A program made the position numbers and the translations under genes. From Periplaneta americana (Eukaryota; Arthropoda; Insecta; Blattodea; Blattidae), in assembly GCF_040183065.1 (NCBI RefSeq), contig NC_091119.1, positions 194,884,543 through 194,948,542 on the forward strand: DNA of 64,000 nucleotides. The letters run 5' to 3'. Under the pieces are notes generated by a model. That model saw only the letters and a list, made by a program, of their open reading frames with translations. It did no database searches and was not told the DNA's origin. The first letter of the stretch is position 1, and each line of letters opens with the position of its first letter. Below are positions 1 to 12,422 of the stretch, piece after piece.

Positions 1-96
1 GTTGACAGATATTTTCAGGCCACTTTTATCGCGCCTATAATTTCTATGCTACACGACATAGTCCAATGAAATAAACGGCGATCAACAGACGAAGTA

Positions 97-488
97 TACC
101 TTATTTTATTTCATGGAGTGCAGTTTCATAGAAAGGACTTTGCCGACAGACCTTCTACTGCCCACTACTAATTGGTTGTCATAAATAAATGTCTTCCTTA
201 CTGTTGCGGAAATCTTGTCTTCTCCTGTCAGTAACCAATCACAACCCTCGTTCAGAAGAATTGACAGGCTCCCGTCAAATCCACGTGGAGGCGGAGTTGT
301 CGAATCTTTTCCGAATTACAAGAATCCCGTCAGTCTCTTTCGAAGGTCACCAGGATTGTCGCAACGTTGCAATGTTCGAACGAGGGGACAGGATGAATTG
401 TCAGAGGTGTTTGTGTAGGAAGTCATAAATCTGTAAGTGGGTGTTCAAAGGAGCCACCGAACTGCACTCCTTGAAATAAAATAAGGTA
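97..488. mobile_element. MITE with about 30 bp terminal inverted repeats
   Basis: The ends TACCTTATTTTATTTCATGG and its near-perfect reverse complement bracket 392 bp, with TA on both sides (95-96 and 489-490). This suggests a Tc1/mariner-type non-autonomous element. The interior has no recognisable protein; overlapping short ORFs inside it are not supported. The first 94 bases of the window show nothing else. Confidence 0.75.
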
Positions 489-540
489 TATCAATGTATC
501 CAAAGTCACTAGCGTGGCTAACGAGAAAGGAAGTTGTGCA

Positions 541-662
541 CCGCCATCACTCCTAGTTCCGAAGTAGAAATTTTACACGAAAATTTCTGACTCCATCGGG
601 AATCGAACCCGGGCCAGCTAGTCTGGAGGTAGACTTGCTACCACAGAGCTAACTCGGCGGAT
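541..662 (-). mobile_element. tRNA-derived SINE head
   Basis: Read on the minus strand it gives a box A-like GTTAGCTCTGTGGTAGCA and a box B GGTTCGATTCC at the spacing of a tRNA promoter, followed by a non-tRNA body. It lacks proper acceptor pairing, so I call a SINE, not a tRNA gene. Nothing is visible between 663 and 820. Confidence 0.65.
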
Positions 663-819
663 AAAATTTTTATGCATTCATACAAACAATTAAATGGAGA
701 ATCGGAATATGTAAATTTTAATATAGTGTCATTTAAAAAAAAAAGTTTACTGTCACACTCTTTATGCCTGAATATCTAACTTTTTTCGAATACTGGTATC
801 ATATTGTATGGTTCATCTC

Positions 820-1640
820 CAACAATTACAAGTAGGAGAGATATTTTGTGATCTCTCCAAAGCTTTCGATTGTATTAATCATAAAATTCTACTTTAGAAA
901 TTAGAATACTATGTTATTAAAGGCATAGCATACCATTGGTTTGAATCGTACCTCCGAAACAGAAAACAAAAGTTGAAATCAACGCAATCAGTGAAACCTT
1001 TAAATCTACTTCAACATGGGGAAATGTTCACACAGGGGTCCAGCAAAATCTCTATTAGGGCCTCTACTTTTTCTAATTTTTATAAATGATCTTGAACCCA
1101 TAATAAAAGGAATAGGTTATCCTATACTATTTGCAGGTGACACAAGTATCAATTACAGACAGCAACTTTGCCACATGCAAATATAAAACAGAAACACTTC
1201 TCCTTAAAATTTATGACTGGTTTACAAGCAATAAACTAGCTTTAAACATTAATAAAACTAACATAATTCAATTCAAAACCTCTTCAAATTTAATCTCTAA
1301 AACATGACACAACTATCAACAATATACTCTACTAGAAACATCAACAAACAAATATTTCTTGGTTTCCATATTAATAATACATTAAACTTGAAAAATAATA
1401 TTAATGAAATTTAATAACTCCTAACTTAGCTCAGCATGTTTCAAAATTAGGTCGTTACAACAATTTGTAAATAGAAGTATCTTAAAGACAATATATTTTC
1501 CTATATTCATTCCATTATGTTCTACGAAATAATATTTTGGGGAAATTCTGCAGATAGTAAAGACATATTATTAAACAAAAACGGAAATTAGAATAATAGT
1601 TGGAGCAAAGGTTAGAGAATCGTGTACACTATTTTCTTTA
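820..1640 (+). pseudogene. Decayed Jockey/CR1-like LINE reverse transcriptase
   Basis: Conceptual translation with several frame changes gives LSKAFDCINHKILL (motif A), a degraded GVPQGS-LGPLLF block, an ADDT-like motif C near 1135-1145, DWFTSNKLALNINKT and a C-terminal IFWGNSADSK. This order is typical of Jockey/CR1-clade elements. Stops and indels are frequent, so this is an old copy. A related 3' end occurs at 21545-21960. Confidence 0.8.
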
Positions 1641-1677
1641 ATTAGAGATTCAGACTTTAACACAACTAGTAACTGTA

Positions 1678-4105
1678 TTTTCCTGTCGTGGCGCTAGTGC
1701 GACGAATTAAACTTTAGGCCATTAACGTCCTCAAAACACACCTATTAGAGGAGCCTTTACAGCCAACCTCAGCATGATATTCTTTATGGGATATTCCATA
1801 ATTTAACAGTGGTCTGTATAGCAAGTTTGCCGGTCGACCAAAAATAAATTTAAAAAAAAACACACCTAACGGCTGTATTCGTCCTTCGTGGCGCTAGTGC
1901 GGCGAATTAAAATTTAGGACATTAACGTTCCTCAAAACACACCTAGCGGCTGTATTCGTCCCTCGTGGCGCTAGTGCGGCGAATTAAAATTTAGGACATT
2001 AACGTTCCTCAAAACACACCTAGCGGCTGTATTCGTCCCTCGTGGCGCTAGTGCGGCGAATTAAAATTTAGGACATTAACGTTCCTCAAAACACACCTAG
2101 CGACTGTATTCGTCCCTCGTGGTGCTAGTGCGAATTAAAATTTAGGACATTAATGCTCCTCAAAACACACCTAGCGACTGTATTCGTCCCTCGTGGTGCT
2201 AGTGCGAATTAAAATTTAGGACATTAATGCTCCTCAAAACACATCTAGCGACTGTATTCGTCCCTCGTGGTGCTAGTGCGGCGAATTAAAATTTAGGACA
2301 TTAATGCTCCTCAAAACACACCTAGCGACTGTATTCGTCCCTCGTGGTGCTAGTGCGAATTAAAATTTAGGACATTAATGCTCCTCAAAACACACCTAGC
2401 GACTGTATTCGTCCCTCGTGGCGCTAGTGCGGCGAATTAAAATTTAGGACATTAACGTTCCTCAAAACACACCTAGCAACTGTATTCGTCCCTCGTGGTG
2501 CTAGTGCGAATTAAAATTTAGGACATTAATGCTCCTCAAAACACACCTAGCGGCTGTATTCGTCCCTCGTGGCGCTAGTGCGGCGAATTAAAATTTAGGA
2601 CATTAACGTTCCTCAAAACACACCTAGCGACTGTATTCGTCCCTCGTGGTGCTAGTGCGAATTAAAATTTAGGACATTAATGCTCCTCAAAACACACCTA
2701 GCGACTGTATTCGTCCCTCGTGGTGCTAGTGCGGCGAATTAAAATTTAGGACATTAATGCTCCTCAAAACACACCTAGCGACTGTATTCGTCTCTCGTGG
2801 CGCTAGTGCGGCGAATTAAAATTTAGGACATTAACGCTACTCAAAACACACCTAGCGACTGTATTCGTCCCTCGTGGCGCTAGTGCGGGGAATTAAAATT
2901 TAGGACATTAATGCTCCTCAAAACACACCTAGCGACTGTATTCGTCTCTCGTGGCGCTAGTGCGCCGAATTAAAATTTAGGACATTAACGCTACTCAAAA
3001 CACACCTAGCGACTGTATTCGTCCCTCGTGGCGCTAGTGCGGGGAATTAAAATTTAGGACAATATTCCTCAAAACACACCTAGCGGCTGTATTCGTCCCT
3101 CGTGGCGCTAGTGCGGGGAATTAAAATTTAGGACAATATTCCTCAAAACACACCTAGCGGCTGTATTCATCCCTCGTGGCGCTAGTGCGGGGAATTAAAA
3201 TTTAGGACAATATTCCTCAAAACACACCTAGCGGCTGTATTCGTCCCTCGTGGCGCTAGTGCGGGGAATTAAAATTTAGGACAATATTCCTCAAAACACA
3301 CCTAGCGGCTGTATTCATCCCTCGTGGCGCTAGTGCGGGGAATTAAAATTTAGGACAATATTCCTCAAAACACACCTAGCGGCTGTATTCATCCCTCGTG
3401 GCGCTAGTGCGGGGAATTAAAATTTAGGACAATATTCCTCAAAACACACCTAGCGGCTGTATTCGTCCCTCGTGGCGCTAGTGCGGGGAATTAAAATTTA
3501 GGACAATATTCCTCAAAACACACCTAGCGGCTGTATTCGTCCCTCGTGGCGCTAGTGCGGGGAATTAAAATTTAGGACAATATTCCTCAAAACACACCTA
3601 GCGGCTGTATTCGTCCCTCGTGGCGCTAGTGCGGGGAATTAAAATTTAGGACAATATTCCTCAAAACACACCTCGCGGCTGTATTCTTCTCTCGTGGCGC
3701 TAGTGCGGCGAATTAAAATTTAGGACACTAATGCTCCTCAAAACACATATAGCGACTGTATTCGTATCTCATGGCGCTAGTGTGGCGAATTAAAACTTAG
3801 GCCATTAACATTCCTCAAAACACACCTAGTGGCTTTATTCGCATCTCGTGGCGCTAGTGCGGAGCATTAGAATTTATCCATTAACGCTCAAAATACACCT
3901 AGCGGCTGTAATTCTCTCGTGGCGCTAGTGCGGCGAAATAAAATCTAGGCCGTTAACGCATCTCACAATACACCTAGCGCCTGTTTTCGTCGTTCGTGGC
4001 GTTAGTGCGGGAAGTAAAATTTAAGCCATTAATGCTCTTCAAAATACACACAGCGGCTGTATTCGCCTCTCGTGGCGCTAGTGTGGTGAATAAAAATTTA
4101 CGACA
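1678..4105. repeat. 74-77 bp satellite array, about 31 copies
   Basis: The core unit contains CCTCGTGGCGCTAGTGCGG, then AATTAAAATTTAGGACA and CCTCAAAACACACCTAGC. Units of 77 bp, shorter units with GTGCGAATT, and a 74 bp form with ACAATATTCC occur in blocks. About nine nearly identical 74 bp units follow each other at roughly 3050-3700. Both edges are more diverged. No coding potential is seen. Confidence 0.97.
1745..1860 (+). mobile_element. Short poly(A)-tailed retro-insert within the satellite edge
   Basis: About 116 bp interrupts the first satellite unit. It ends in a run of nine A and is flanked by AAAACACACCTA on both sides, the left copy at 1733-1744 and the right one overlapping the A run. 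This looks like a target-primed insertion of a truncated retroelement of unknown family. Confidence 0.6.
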
Positions 4106-4742
4106 TTGAAAGTAAAGAATAAATAAATAAGTAATGAATGAATAAATTTATAAATAAATTAATGAGATTGTCGTTTCGATTAAATCGATAGCTCTACGTA
4201 TAATCGCTGTGTCCATGATTTGAAGCAGGCAACTCAGCTCGTCTTTAGGATAGTTCGCTCGTCACACAGTCATAAGGAAGTAAATAATAAATAAGTAAAT
4301 AAAGGAATAAATTTATAAATAAATTAATGACTTAGTCGTTTCGATTAAATCGATAGTTCTAAGAAGAATCGCTGTGTCCAAGGTTTGAAGCAGGCAACTT
4401 CGTTCTTCTTTAGGTTAGTTCCCTCAGCACATAGTCATAAAGAAGTAAATAATAAATAAAATTAAGCAAGTATATAAATGAATAAATTTATAAATTAATT
4501 AATGACTTAGTCGTTGCGATTAAATCGATAGCTCTACGAAGAATCGCTGTGTCCAAGATTTGAAGCAGGCAACTCCGCACGTCTTTAGGTTAGTTCCCTA
4601 AGCACGCAGTCATAAAGAAGTAAATAATAAATAAAAATAAATTCGTAAATAAATGAATAAATTTTAAACAATTGAATGAGTTAGTCGTTTCGATTAAATC
4701 TATAGCTCTATGAAAAATTGCTGTGTGGATGTTTTGAAGCAG
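4105..4742. repeat. About 170 bp tandem repeat, 3.5 copies
   Basis: Units share TTCGATTAAATCGATAG (starting near 4170, 4335, 4510 and 4684), ATCGCTGTGTCCA and TTTGAAGCAGGCAACT, joined by AAATAAAT-rich linkers. The period is 165-175 bp. The array abuts the 77 bp satellite on one side and a LINE fragment on the other. Confidence 0.9.
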
Positions 4743-4837
4743 GTCCGCAGAAAATGCTTCTTTTTCTGTTAAAAGCTTCCTTGGCCATTGTTATCCTCCT
4801 TTTGACTTCCTGGCAGCAGCTCATGTTACTGCTTATA

Positions 4838-6186
4838 CAGTAGCGTGCAAATTAATCCGAACAGCGTAATTACTTATGCAAAAATACTCAAACGGGATAA
4901 AAAAAGGATCTAAGACATACCTTGGTAATCTATGTGGCCTCCCTTGTTCCTAATAACAGCTCTGAGATGATTTGGCATGGATTCCACTAATTTCCCACAA
5001 CTATTCTTCATTTCTTCATCGCGAAACCATACACCAATGAGGGCAGAAATCATCTTCTCCATTGTAGAACAATCCATTTTTTTGTATTCTTCTTTTGCAA
5101 ATTGACCACAAGTTCTCAATGGGGTTGATGTCGGATGAGTTGCCTGGCCAGGGGAGTACCTGAATATTCTTCTTGTTGAAGAATTCTGTAGTTTTTCGAG
5201 ACGTATGGCATGGTGCCAGGTCTTGTTGGAACACACCTCTGCCATCCGGAAATGATTTTTGCAGCTGGGGTACGATTCTGGTTTCCAATAAGTGAATAAA
5301 TTTGTCAGAATTCATCATTCCCTTGATAGGTATTAATGCTCCAGGTCCTTCATGTGTAAAACAACCCCAAAAAATTACTTTAGGGGGGTATTTGGGTGCT
5401 TGTTGGAGATGAGCTGCTGTTACTTTTTCGGATCCTTTCCGTACGTAAGAAACACGGTGGCCGTGGGCCTCGAAATGAGACTCATCAGAAAAAAGTACAT
5501 TCTTCCAGTCATTCACTGTCCAGTGTTGATGTAATTTTGCCCACATTAAGCGTTTTTTGCACATAACAGGGGTTAGCAGTTGCTTCTTAATAGGCTTACG
5601 AGCCCTTCGTCCAGCTTCCAAAAGCCTACGCCGCACTGTTGTGGCGTGAATATTCGCCCCAGTGGTAGCCATTAACTCGCGGGTTAAGTCGACAGCAGTT
5701 AGTCTAGGATTTAATTTACTTTTCCTGACAACTAAACGATCATCTGCAGGTGAAGTCTTCCTTTTCCGGCCACAGTTTCCTTTTCTCTGGGGTGTGATGG
5801 CTCCAGTCTCCCTGTATCGTTTTATGATCGAATTAACAGTAGCCAAGCAAACCGATGTGACATTCTGCAGCAATTTTCCTCTGTGTCATAGAAGAATGCT
5901 CTGCTAATGTTATAATTTTAGACCATTTTCGTGGAGTTGTATCCATTTGTGAAGACGACAGAATGTACACAGGATTGCAGTATTAAGTCTTCAACACAAC
6001 TGAAATGCTTATAAGTACAAAACGACAGGCAAAATGTCACATATTATAAAAGAAATAATGACAGACCTTCAACAATGGAATTACACGTACTACAGATGTC
6101 AATTAAAGCGGTATGAGCAGCTGTGAGGCCAACAATGACAGAAAATGTAAAAATATGTCGTGTTCGGATTAATTTGCACGCTACTG
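4838..6186 (-). mobile_element. Tc1-like transposon
   Basis: The 1349 bp element has perfect 26 bp terminal inverted repeats starting CAGTAGCGTGCAAATTAATC, flanked by TA (4836-4837 and 6187-6188). It is inserted in LINE-alpha; the uninterrupted sequence GCTTATAGTACA at the paralogous LINE positions (for example near 18346) shows the empty site. Confidence 0.95.
4910..5946 (-). pseudogene. Tc1-type transposase with two frameshifts
   Basis: Translation starts at ATG 5946 (MDTTPRKWSKIITLAEH). It shifts frame near 5860, continues as the 285-codon stretch with the helix-turn-helix region, and shifts again at a run of seven T near 5080, before a tail ending at 4910. The DDE residues are visible as SDESHFEAHG, FQQDLAPCH and DINPIENLW with Tc1 spacing (DD34E). 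Total length is close to the family norm of 340. The two frameshifts make it non-functional. Confidence 0.92.
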
Positions 6187-6865
6187 TATTAGCCTACACC
6201 CCAAGTACTTGAAGCTGTCTACTAGCTCTACTGTCTCATTAAAATTCGCAAGTTTATCTTCTCTATTTTTCATTGTATGACCACGGTCTTCGTCTTGTTT
6301 GCATTTATCTTCATCCCATACTGCTCACAGCTGTCATTTAGCTCCAGTAGCATATCCTTTAGTATCATTTCCTCTTCTGCTCACAACGCCATATCATCAG
6401 CAAATCTTATGCACTTTATTCTTCTTCCTCCTACTATCACTCCTCCCATGTTCTGAATACAGTTCTTTATTAAAACCTCCAAGTAGATGTTGAACAAGCT
6501 AGGTGATAAAGGACATCCTTCACGTACTCCTCTCCCAACTTCACTTCCTTTTGATATTTCTTCTCTATCCTGACTCTGACTCGTTGTTTCATATAAAAAT
6601 TAGTGAACAATCTTCTCTTTTTCCAATCCACACGAATTTTCTTTACGATCCCCATCAGTTTGTTCCAATCCACTCTGTAAAAAGCATTTTCTAGGTCCAC
6701 AAATACTACATACACTTCTTTATTCTTCTCTAGGTATCTTTCGTCGAGTGTCCGTAGCAGTCCACCTACATCTCTCGTACCTTTTCCCTTCCTGAATTTA
6801 ATCGTATAATGAACAAAAATGTACCAACTTCCCATAAATGAACGTACAAACATAAAAAAGTTATA

Positions 6866-7083
6866 TTATTTTAATGTACCGAAGTACATATGATATTTCC
6901 ATGCAGATATTCTGCATCATCATACGATGAAAGAGTAATGGAACGGAGAAAAATTCTCTCCGGCGCCGGGATTTGAACCCGGGTTTTCAGCTCTACGTGC
7001 TGATGCTTTATCCACTATTCGTATGATGACGCAGAATATCTGCATGGAAATATCATATGTACTTCGGTACATTAAAATAATAT
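6866..7083. mobile_element. Fold-back SINE (family F) with about 60 bp inverted arms
   Basis: Arms 6866-6926 and 7020-7080 are inverted copies with only a few mismatches, both containing TGTACCGAAGTACAT and GATATTTCCATGCAGATATT. Between them lies a minus-strand tRNA-like head with box B GGGTTCAAATCCCGG, truncated at the box A side. It is a SINE F copy joined head-on to an inverted SINE F tail. Confidence 0.8.
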
Positions 7084-7099
7084 ATATGATATGCGTAAA

Positions 7100-7410
7100 T
7101 CACTTCGTGATTTAAGACGGCGCTTATTCCGTCGGATCCCGGCCAACTAGTCACTCATAACGAGTGCACCTCAGCACATGTGTGGACTTCAGTCCTACGT
7201 TCATAGACATGTATGACGTAGTGCAGAGGGCGGCCACTAGAGGGAACCCAAGAGTTGGAGCTTAATCTGAGACGATTCTGTCCGACGCCGGGGTGGTATC
7301 CGGTGTGGCTTAGTGGATAAAGCATCAGCACATAGAGCTGAAAACCCGGGTTCAAATCCCGGCGCCAAAGAGAATTTTTCTCCGTTCCATTACTCTTTCA
7401 TCGTATAAAG
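7100..7410 (+). mobile_element. SINE family F, plus strand, lacking 3' tail
   Basis: The tRNA-like head GTGTGGCTTAGTGGATAAAG ... GGGTTCAAATCCCGG is at 7303-7370. It is preceded by CCAAGAGTTGGAGCTTAAT and GACGATTCTGTCCGACGCC, shared with the copy at 49138-49345. The element ends at TTTCATCGTAT, without the palindromic tail. Confidence 0.75.
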
Positions 7411-8223
7411 GAGTTTCCTTTCCATCACCTAACAAAATAAATTATACAGTTTGAAATAAAATAATCAAACACAGTTTGAAATAAAATAATCAAACAAACA
7501 TAATACAAAAATATATAGAATTCTAGAGGACCTCACTAGCACGTGGTTTCGTGTTGTTGCAATAGATACTGTAAAGGAAGCAATCATATGTTTCGTATTA
7601 CCGGTGTACTCATTCACCTCTGCCACTCCTGTTGCGACGAAAGAGGGAAAGATTATAGGCACCCTCGAGCTGGACTGTTTACACGGCGGGCGACGTACTC
7701 ATGGCGAGCTGATGCTGACATGACTGGTGTAGAATAACTAGTTAGGTGTAGTATGTAGATAAAGTAATATAATGTAAGGAGTCATATTTTAGATTAGTTT
7801 TGTCTCGTTCAGTTTTGTGGGTATTGTGTCCCATCTATTTAATTGGTGTTTTATTCATAAGTTAGCATTTATGAAAAAACTATCCAAACAATGACGCCAA
7901 TACAATGTTAGCTATGACTGAATTTTACCGTCTTCTGGAGGTGTTTCTGAGTCTTTTCTTCACTCAGTTAAAAAAAAAAAAAAAAAAAAACGCCTTATAA
8001 AAATTCTTGTTATCGAACTTTCACTTGAAATTTTATTCTTACCTGAAACAACGTTTACATCTTGTGGGCCATCGAACTTGAGGGTGAAAACCAAGAGGAC
8101 ACAGTGGATCTCCTTTTGCTGAGGGAATTATATGATGCATTGTGATGTGACGTCACACGTCGCCTGAAAAGACAAGAAAATTTTTGTATCATACTTCACG
8201 TTACTGTATTATGCACAGACATC
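7411..8223. other. Intergenic, no gene seen
   Basis: It holds a direct duplication of about 30 bp (CAGTTTGAAATAAAATAATC, twice, at 7447-7497) and a run of 20 A at 7971-7990. I recognise no protein or RNA gene. Confidence 0.6.
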
Positions 8224-11040
8224 ATCATGATCGCATTTCTAATATATAGAATAATATACAAACACACACAAATAAATATTAAACCTAATATCTACAATGA
8301 TAGAAAAACACACAAATAACAATAAAAATATTAAACCGAATATATCTATACAATAATAGAAAAACACACAAATAACAATAAAAATATTAAACAGAATATA
8401 TCACCACTACAGTGTAGTATATACAGTCACGAAGCTCAATATGTAATAAATATGCATCCATAGATAGTTGCTAACCACTAGGATCGCTACTGTCGCCTCA
8501 TTACAGACAATGCGAAATAGTACCTGCACAGTCTAATGTTCCTAGCAACCTCAACAACTCAAGCTTCGTGACTGTATATACTAAACTGCGTCACCACTAC
8601 AATAATATAAAACACACAAATAACAATAAATATTAAACCGAATATATCACTACTACAACAATATAAAACACACAAATAACAATAAATATTAAACCGAATA
8701 TATCACTACTACAACAATATAAAACACACAAATAACAATGAATATTAAACCGAATATATCACTACTACAAAATATAAAACACACAAATAACAATAAATAT
8801 TAAACCGAATATATCACCACCACAACAATATAAAACACACAAATAACAATAAATATTAAACCGAATATATCACCACTACAACAATATAAAACAAACAAAT
8901 AACAATAAATATTACACTGAATATATCACCACTACAATAATATAAAAGAAACAAATAACAATAAATATTAAACCGAATATATCACCACTGCAATAATATA
9001 AAACACACAAATAACAATAAATATTAAACCGAATATATCACCACTACAACAATATAAAACAAACAAATAACAATAAATATTACACTGAATATATCACCAC
9101 TACAATAATATAAAAGAAACAAATAACAATAAATATTAAACCGAATATATCACCACTACAACAATATAAAACACACAAATAACAATAAATATTAAACCGA
9201 ATATATCACTACTACAACAATATAAAACACACAAATAACAATAAATATTAAACCGAATATATCACTACTACAACAATATAAAACAAACAAATAACAATGA
9301 ATATTAAACCGAATATATCACTACTACAAAATATAAAACACACAAATAACAATAAATATTAAACCGAATATATCACCACCACAACAATATAAAACACACA
9401 AATAACAATAAATATTAAACCGAATATATCACCACTACAACAATATAAAACACACAAATAACAATGAATATTAAACCGAATATATCACTACTACAAAATA
9501 TAAAACACACAAATAACAATAAATATTAAACCGAATATATCACCACTACAACAATATAAAACAAACAAATAACAATAAATATTACACTGAATATATCACC
9601 ACTACAATAATATAAAAGAAACAAATAACAATAAATATTAAACCGAATATATCACCACTACAATATAAAACACGCAAATAACAATGAATATTAAACCGAA
9701 TATATCACCACTACAATAATATAAAACACGCAAATAACAATAAATATTAAACCGAATATATCACTACTACAATAATATAAAACACACAAATAACAATAAA
9801 TATTAAACCGAATATATCACCACTACAATAATATAAAACACACAAATAACAATAAATATTGAACCGAATATATCACCACTACAATAATATATAAACACAC
9901 AAAAAATATTAAACCGAATATTTCACCACTACAATAATATAAAACACAAAATAACAATAAATATTAAACCGAATATATCACCACTACAATAATATAAAAC
10001 ACACAAATAACAATAAATATTAAACCGAATATATCACCACTACAATAATATAAAACACAAAATAACAATAAATATTAAACCGAATATATCACCACTACAA
10101 TAATATAAAACACAAAATAACAATAAATATTAAACCGAATATACCACCACTACAATAATATATAAACACACAAATAACATTAAATATTAAACCGAATATA
10201 TCACCACTACAGTAATATATAAACACACAAATAACATTAAATATTAAACCGAATATATCACCACTACAATAATATATAAACACACAAATAACAATAAATA
10301 TTAAACCGAATATATCACCACTACAATAATATAAAACACAAAATAACAATAAATATTAAACCGAATATACCACCACTACAATAATATATAAACACACAAA
10401 TAACATTAAATATTAAACCGAATATATCACCACTACAGTAATATATAAACACACAAATAACATTAAATATTAAACCGAATATATCACCACTACAATAATA
10501 TATAAACACAGAAATAACAATAAATATTAAACCGAATATATCACCACTACAATAATATAAAACACAAAATAACAATACAAATATTAAACCGAATATACCA
10601 CCACTACAATAATATATAAACACACAAATAACATTAAATATTAAACCGAATATATCACCACTACAATAATACATAAACACACAAAAAAATATTAAACCGA
10701 ATATATCACAACTACAATAATATAAAACACAAAATAACAATAATTAAACCGAATATACCACCACTACAGTAATATATAAACACACAAATAACATTAAATA
10801 TTAAACCGAATATATCACCACTACAATAATATATAAACACACACAAAAAATATTAAACCGAATATATCACCACTACAATAATATAAAACACAAAATAACA
10901 ATAAATATTATACAAAATATATCACCACTGCAGTAATATATAAACACACAAATAACAATACATATTAAACCGAATATACCACCACTACAATAATAATATA
11001 AAAACACACAAATAACAATAAATATTAAGTCGAATATATT
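8224..11040. repeat. 56/57 bp satellite array, roughly 45 copies
   Basis: The unit reads AATATATCACCACTACAATA, then ATATAAAACACACAAATAAC and AATAAATATTAAACCG. Copies alternate between about 56 and 57 bp. Where consecutive units are multiples of three, long minus-strand frames appear (84 and 139 codons) with a 19-residue repeat containing CSGDIFGLIF. These are by-products of the repeat length, not genes. One MITE interrupts the array at 8410-8588. Confidence 0.97.
8410..8588. mobile_element. MITE-1 copy inside the satellite
   Basis: The 179 bp element is bounded by AGTATATACAGTCACGAAGC and its inverse CTTCGTGACTGTATATACT. The interior matches copies at 44332-45110, 58033-58278 and 63530-63661 (for example CACTAGGATCGCTACT and CAGACAATGCGAAATAGTAC). 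Satellite sequence TCACCACTAC occurs on both sides. Confidence 0.85.
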
Positions 11041-11196
11041 ACCCTTGCAAAGTCACTACACAACAGCGAGAATCATAGGACAAGAGTTTATCTAGGGAGG
11101 TTCAACACGTGGACACATTGACACACATTGAGATTGTAACGTAGAAATGTCAGGCTATACATGTGCATAAAGCACACATCCTCACGCTTCTATGTA

Positions 11197-11371
11197 CAGT
11201 TGTGGCAAAAAAACCGGACCGACCCTTTTAGCTGATTTCAGAGCCTTGTTCACTCCAGAGAGTCGGTGCACATTCCTTGGACCCGAAACCACCTGTGCAG
11301 TTGAACAACAGCCACACAGCTGGTTACTGTTTTCGTCCGGTTTTTTTTTTTTTTTTTTTTTGCCACTACTG
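11197..11371. mobile_element. Tc1/mariner-type MITE, about 175 bp
   Basis: The inverted ends CAGTTGTGGCAAAAAAACCG and CGGTTTTT...TTTGCCACTACTG match, with the right arm expanded to a 22-base T run. A TA precedes the left end; the right flank lacks a clear TA. Confidence 0.65.
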
Positions 11372-11439
11372 ACAAAATGTTCAGACACGGCGCGATGCAA
11401 CATATATACATACCCTGACATTTTAACACAGTACTAATT

Positions 11440-12422
11440 AATAAAACTATTTACTAGCCCAGCAACAATCTACATTGTAGTAGATTACAAACTTGCTTCG
11501 CAGGTTTCAGCATTCCCTGCCGCCTAGATAGCAGCACCTGCGCCGTTCGCACGCAGAACTGCTAGCTTCCGGTATTATTACAGTAAGGTATTTGAATACA
11601 AATGGCTTTCTTAGTTTATGATAAGCACAAAACTAAAACAGGCTAGAAATACTTAGTAATATTGTCTTAACAGAAGCTCACAAAATGCAGTCATAATTAT
11701 AACAACAATGACTTCGCGCCTCTCAGCAGTAAAAATACGAACAGTAGGTTATACCAACATCACAAACGTAATGGTGGGAAATTTGAATGGCACTATAATG
11801 ATATTTCTCGTGATAATTGTGGTATGTCATTTTAGGCCAACTTCCCCTATAGAGTACAACCTGCTACCCTCTCAGATATGCCGATGGTTGTATCGCAATA
11901 TTTCCTCCTATTTTTTTTTCTCGTTGTTGGTAACTCTATAGCATCTATTAGAGATGCTTTATGGTTGTGCTAACAGATGGAGTTACTTGTCAACAATGTG
12001 ACGCTGAAACGTGTGTTCAGGTTACTGCCCAGCGACAGTCCTGATGTATTTTATATTTTTGATGATTGGTTAATTAATATTAACCCGGCACACTCACATT
12101 CATACAAAGTTTCCTCAGCGAATAGGGATTATAAAGAATGGACACTGAGCGAATTTTCCTGTGTTTTGTTTCTCTGTGCGCCAGCGTTTAGTTCTACTTT
12201 CAAGCGCTAGAGGTTAGTGTAATCGAGCATAGGCTAAGATAATAATTGAGAATAGAGTTGAGACACAGGATTCAAACATCGCCTACCTTATTGCATAATC
12301 CAGTAACGCTTTGCTTCAAATAAATTCAAGTTAACAGTTTTTCCTTATTTATCAGTGACGAACTAGTTGTAATAATATTTTTTTTATATTTCAGATATAA
12401 TAAATTATATTATAAAATAATA
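11440..12422. other. No gene seen
   Basis: This is AT-rich sequence with short unsupported ORFs. It contains one arm (12117-12146) of a perfect 30 bp inverted repeat whose partner is at 13531-13560. Confidence 0.5.
12117..12146 (+). repeat. Left arm of 30 bp perfect inverted repeat
   Basis: The segment beginning AGCGAATAGGGATTATAAAG is the exact reverse complement of 13531-13560. The arms bracket 1.4 kb containing a mariner-like remnant. Sequences outside and inside the arms are only weakly similar. Confidence 0.7.

Larger units (their letters stand above)
4743..6805 (-). pseudogene. LINE-alpha reverse transcriptase fragment, split by Tc1
   Basis: Two pieces, 6805-6189 and 4835-4743, are collinear with the copies at 17930-19205 and 35168-36466. 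Recognisable parts are VVFVDLENAFYRVDWNKLMG (motif A), a degraded RGVRQGCPLSPT block and a frame-disrupted motif C region. The Tc1 element at 4838-6186 sits between them. The family is a non-LTR retrotransposon; I cannot assign the clade with confidence. Confidence 0.82.

Noticed and set aside
189..428. 79-codon protein
   Set aside because: It lies wholly inside a MITE, overlaps another frame and has no motif.
6178..6200. Second copy of a Tc1 element end as an independent insertion
   Set aside because: It is the right terminus of the same element starting at 4838; TA duplications match.
8224..11040. CRISPR-like array or repetitive membrane protein
   Set aside because: Units are directly adjacent with no variable spacers, the context is an insect genome, and the frames exist only because some units are 57 bp long.
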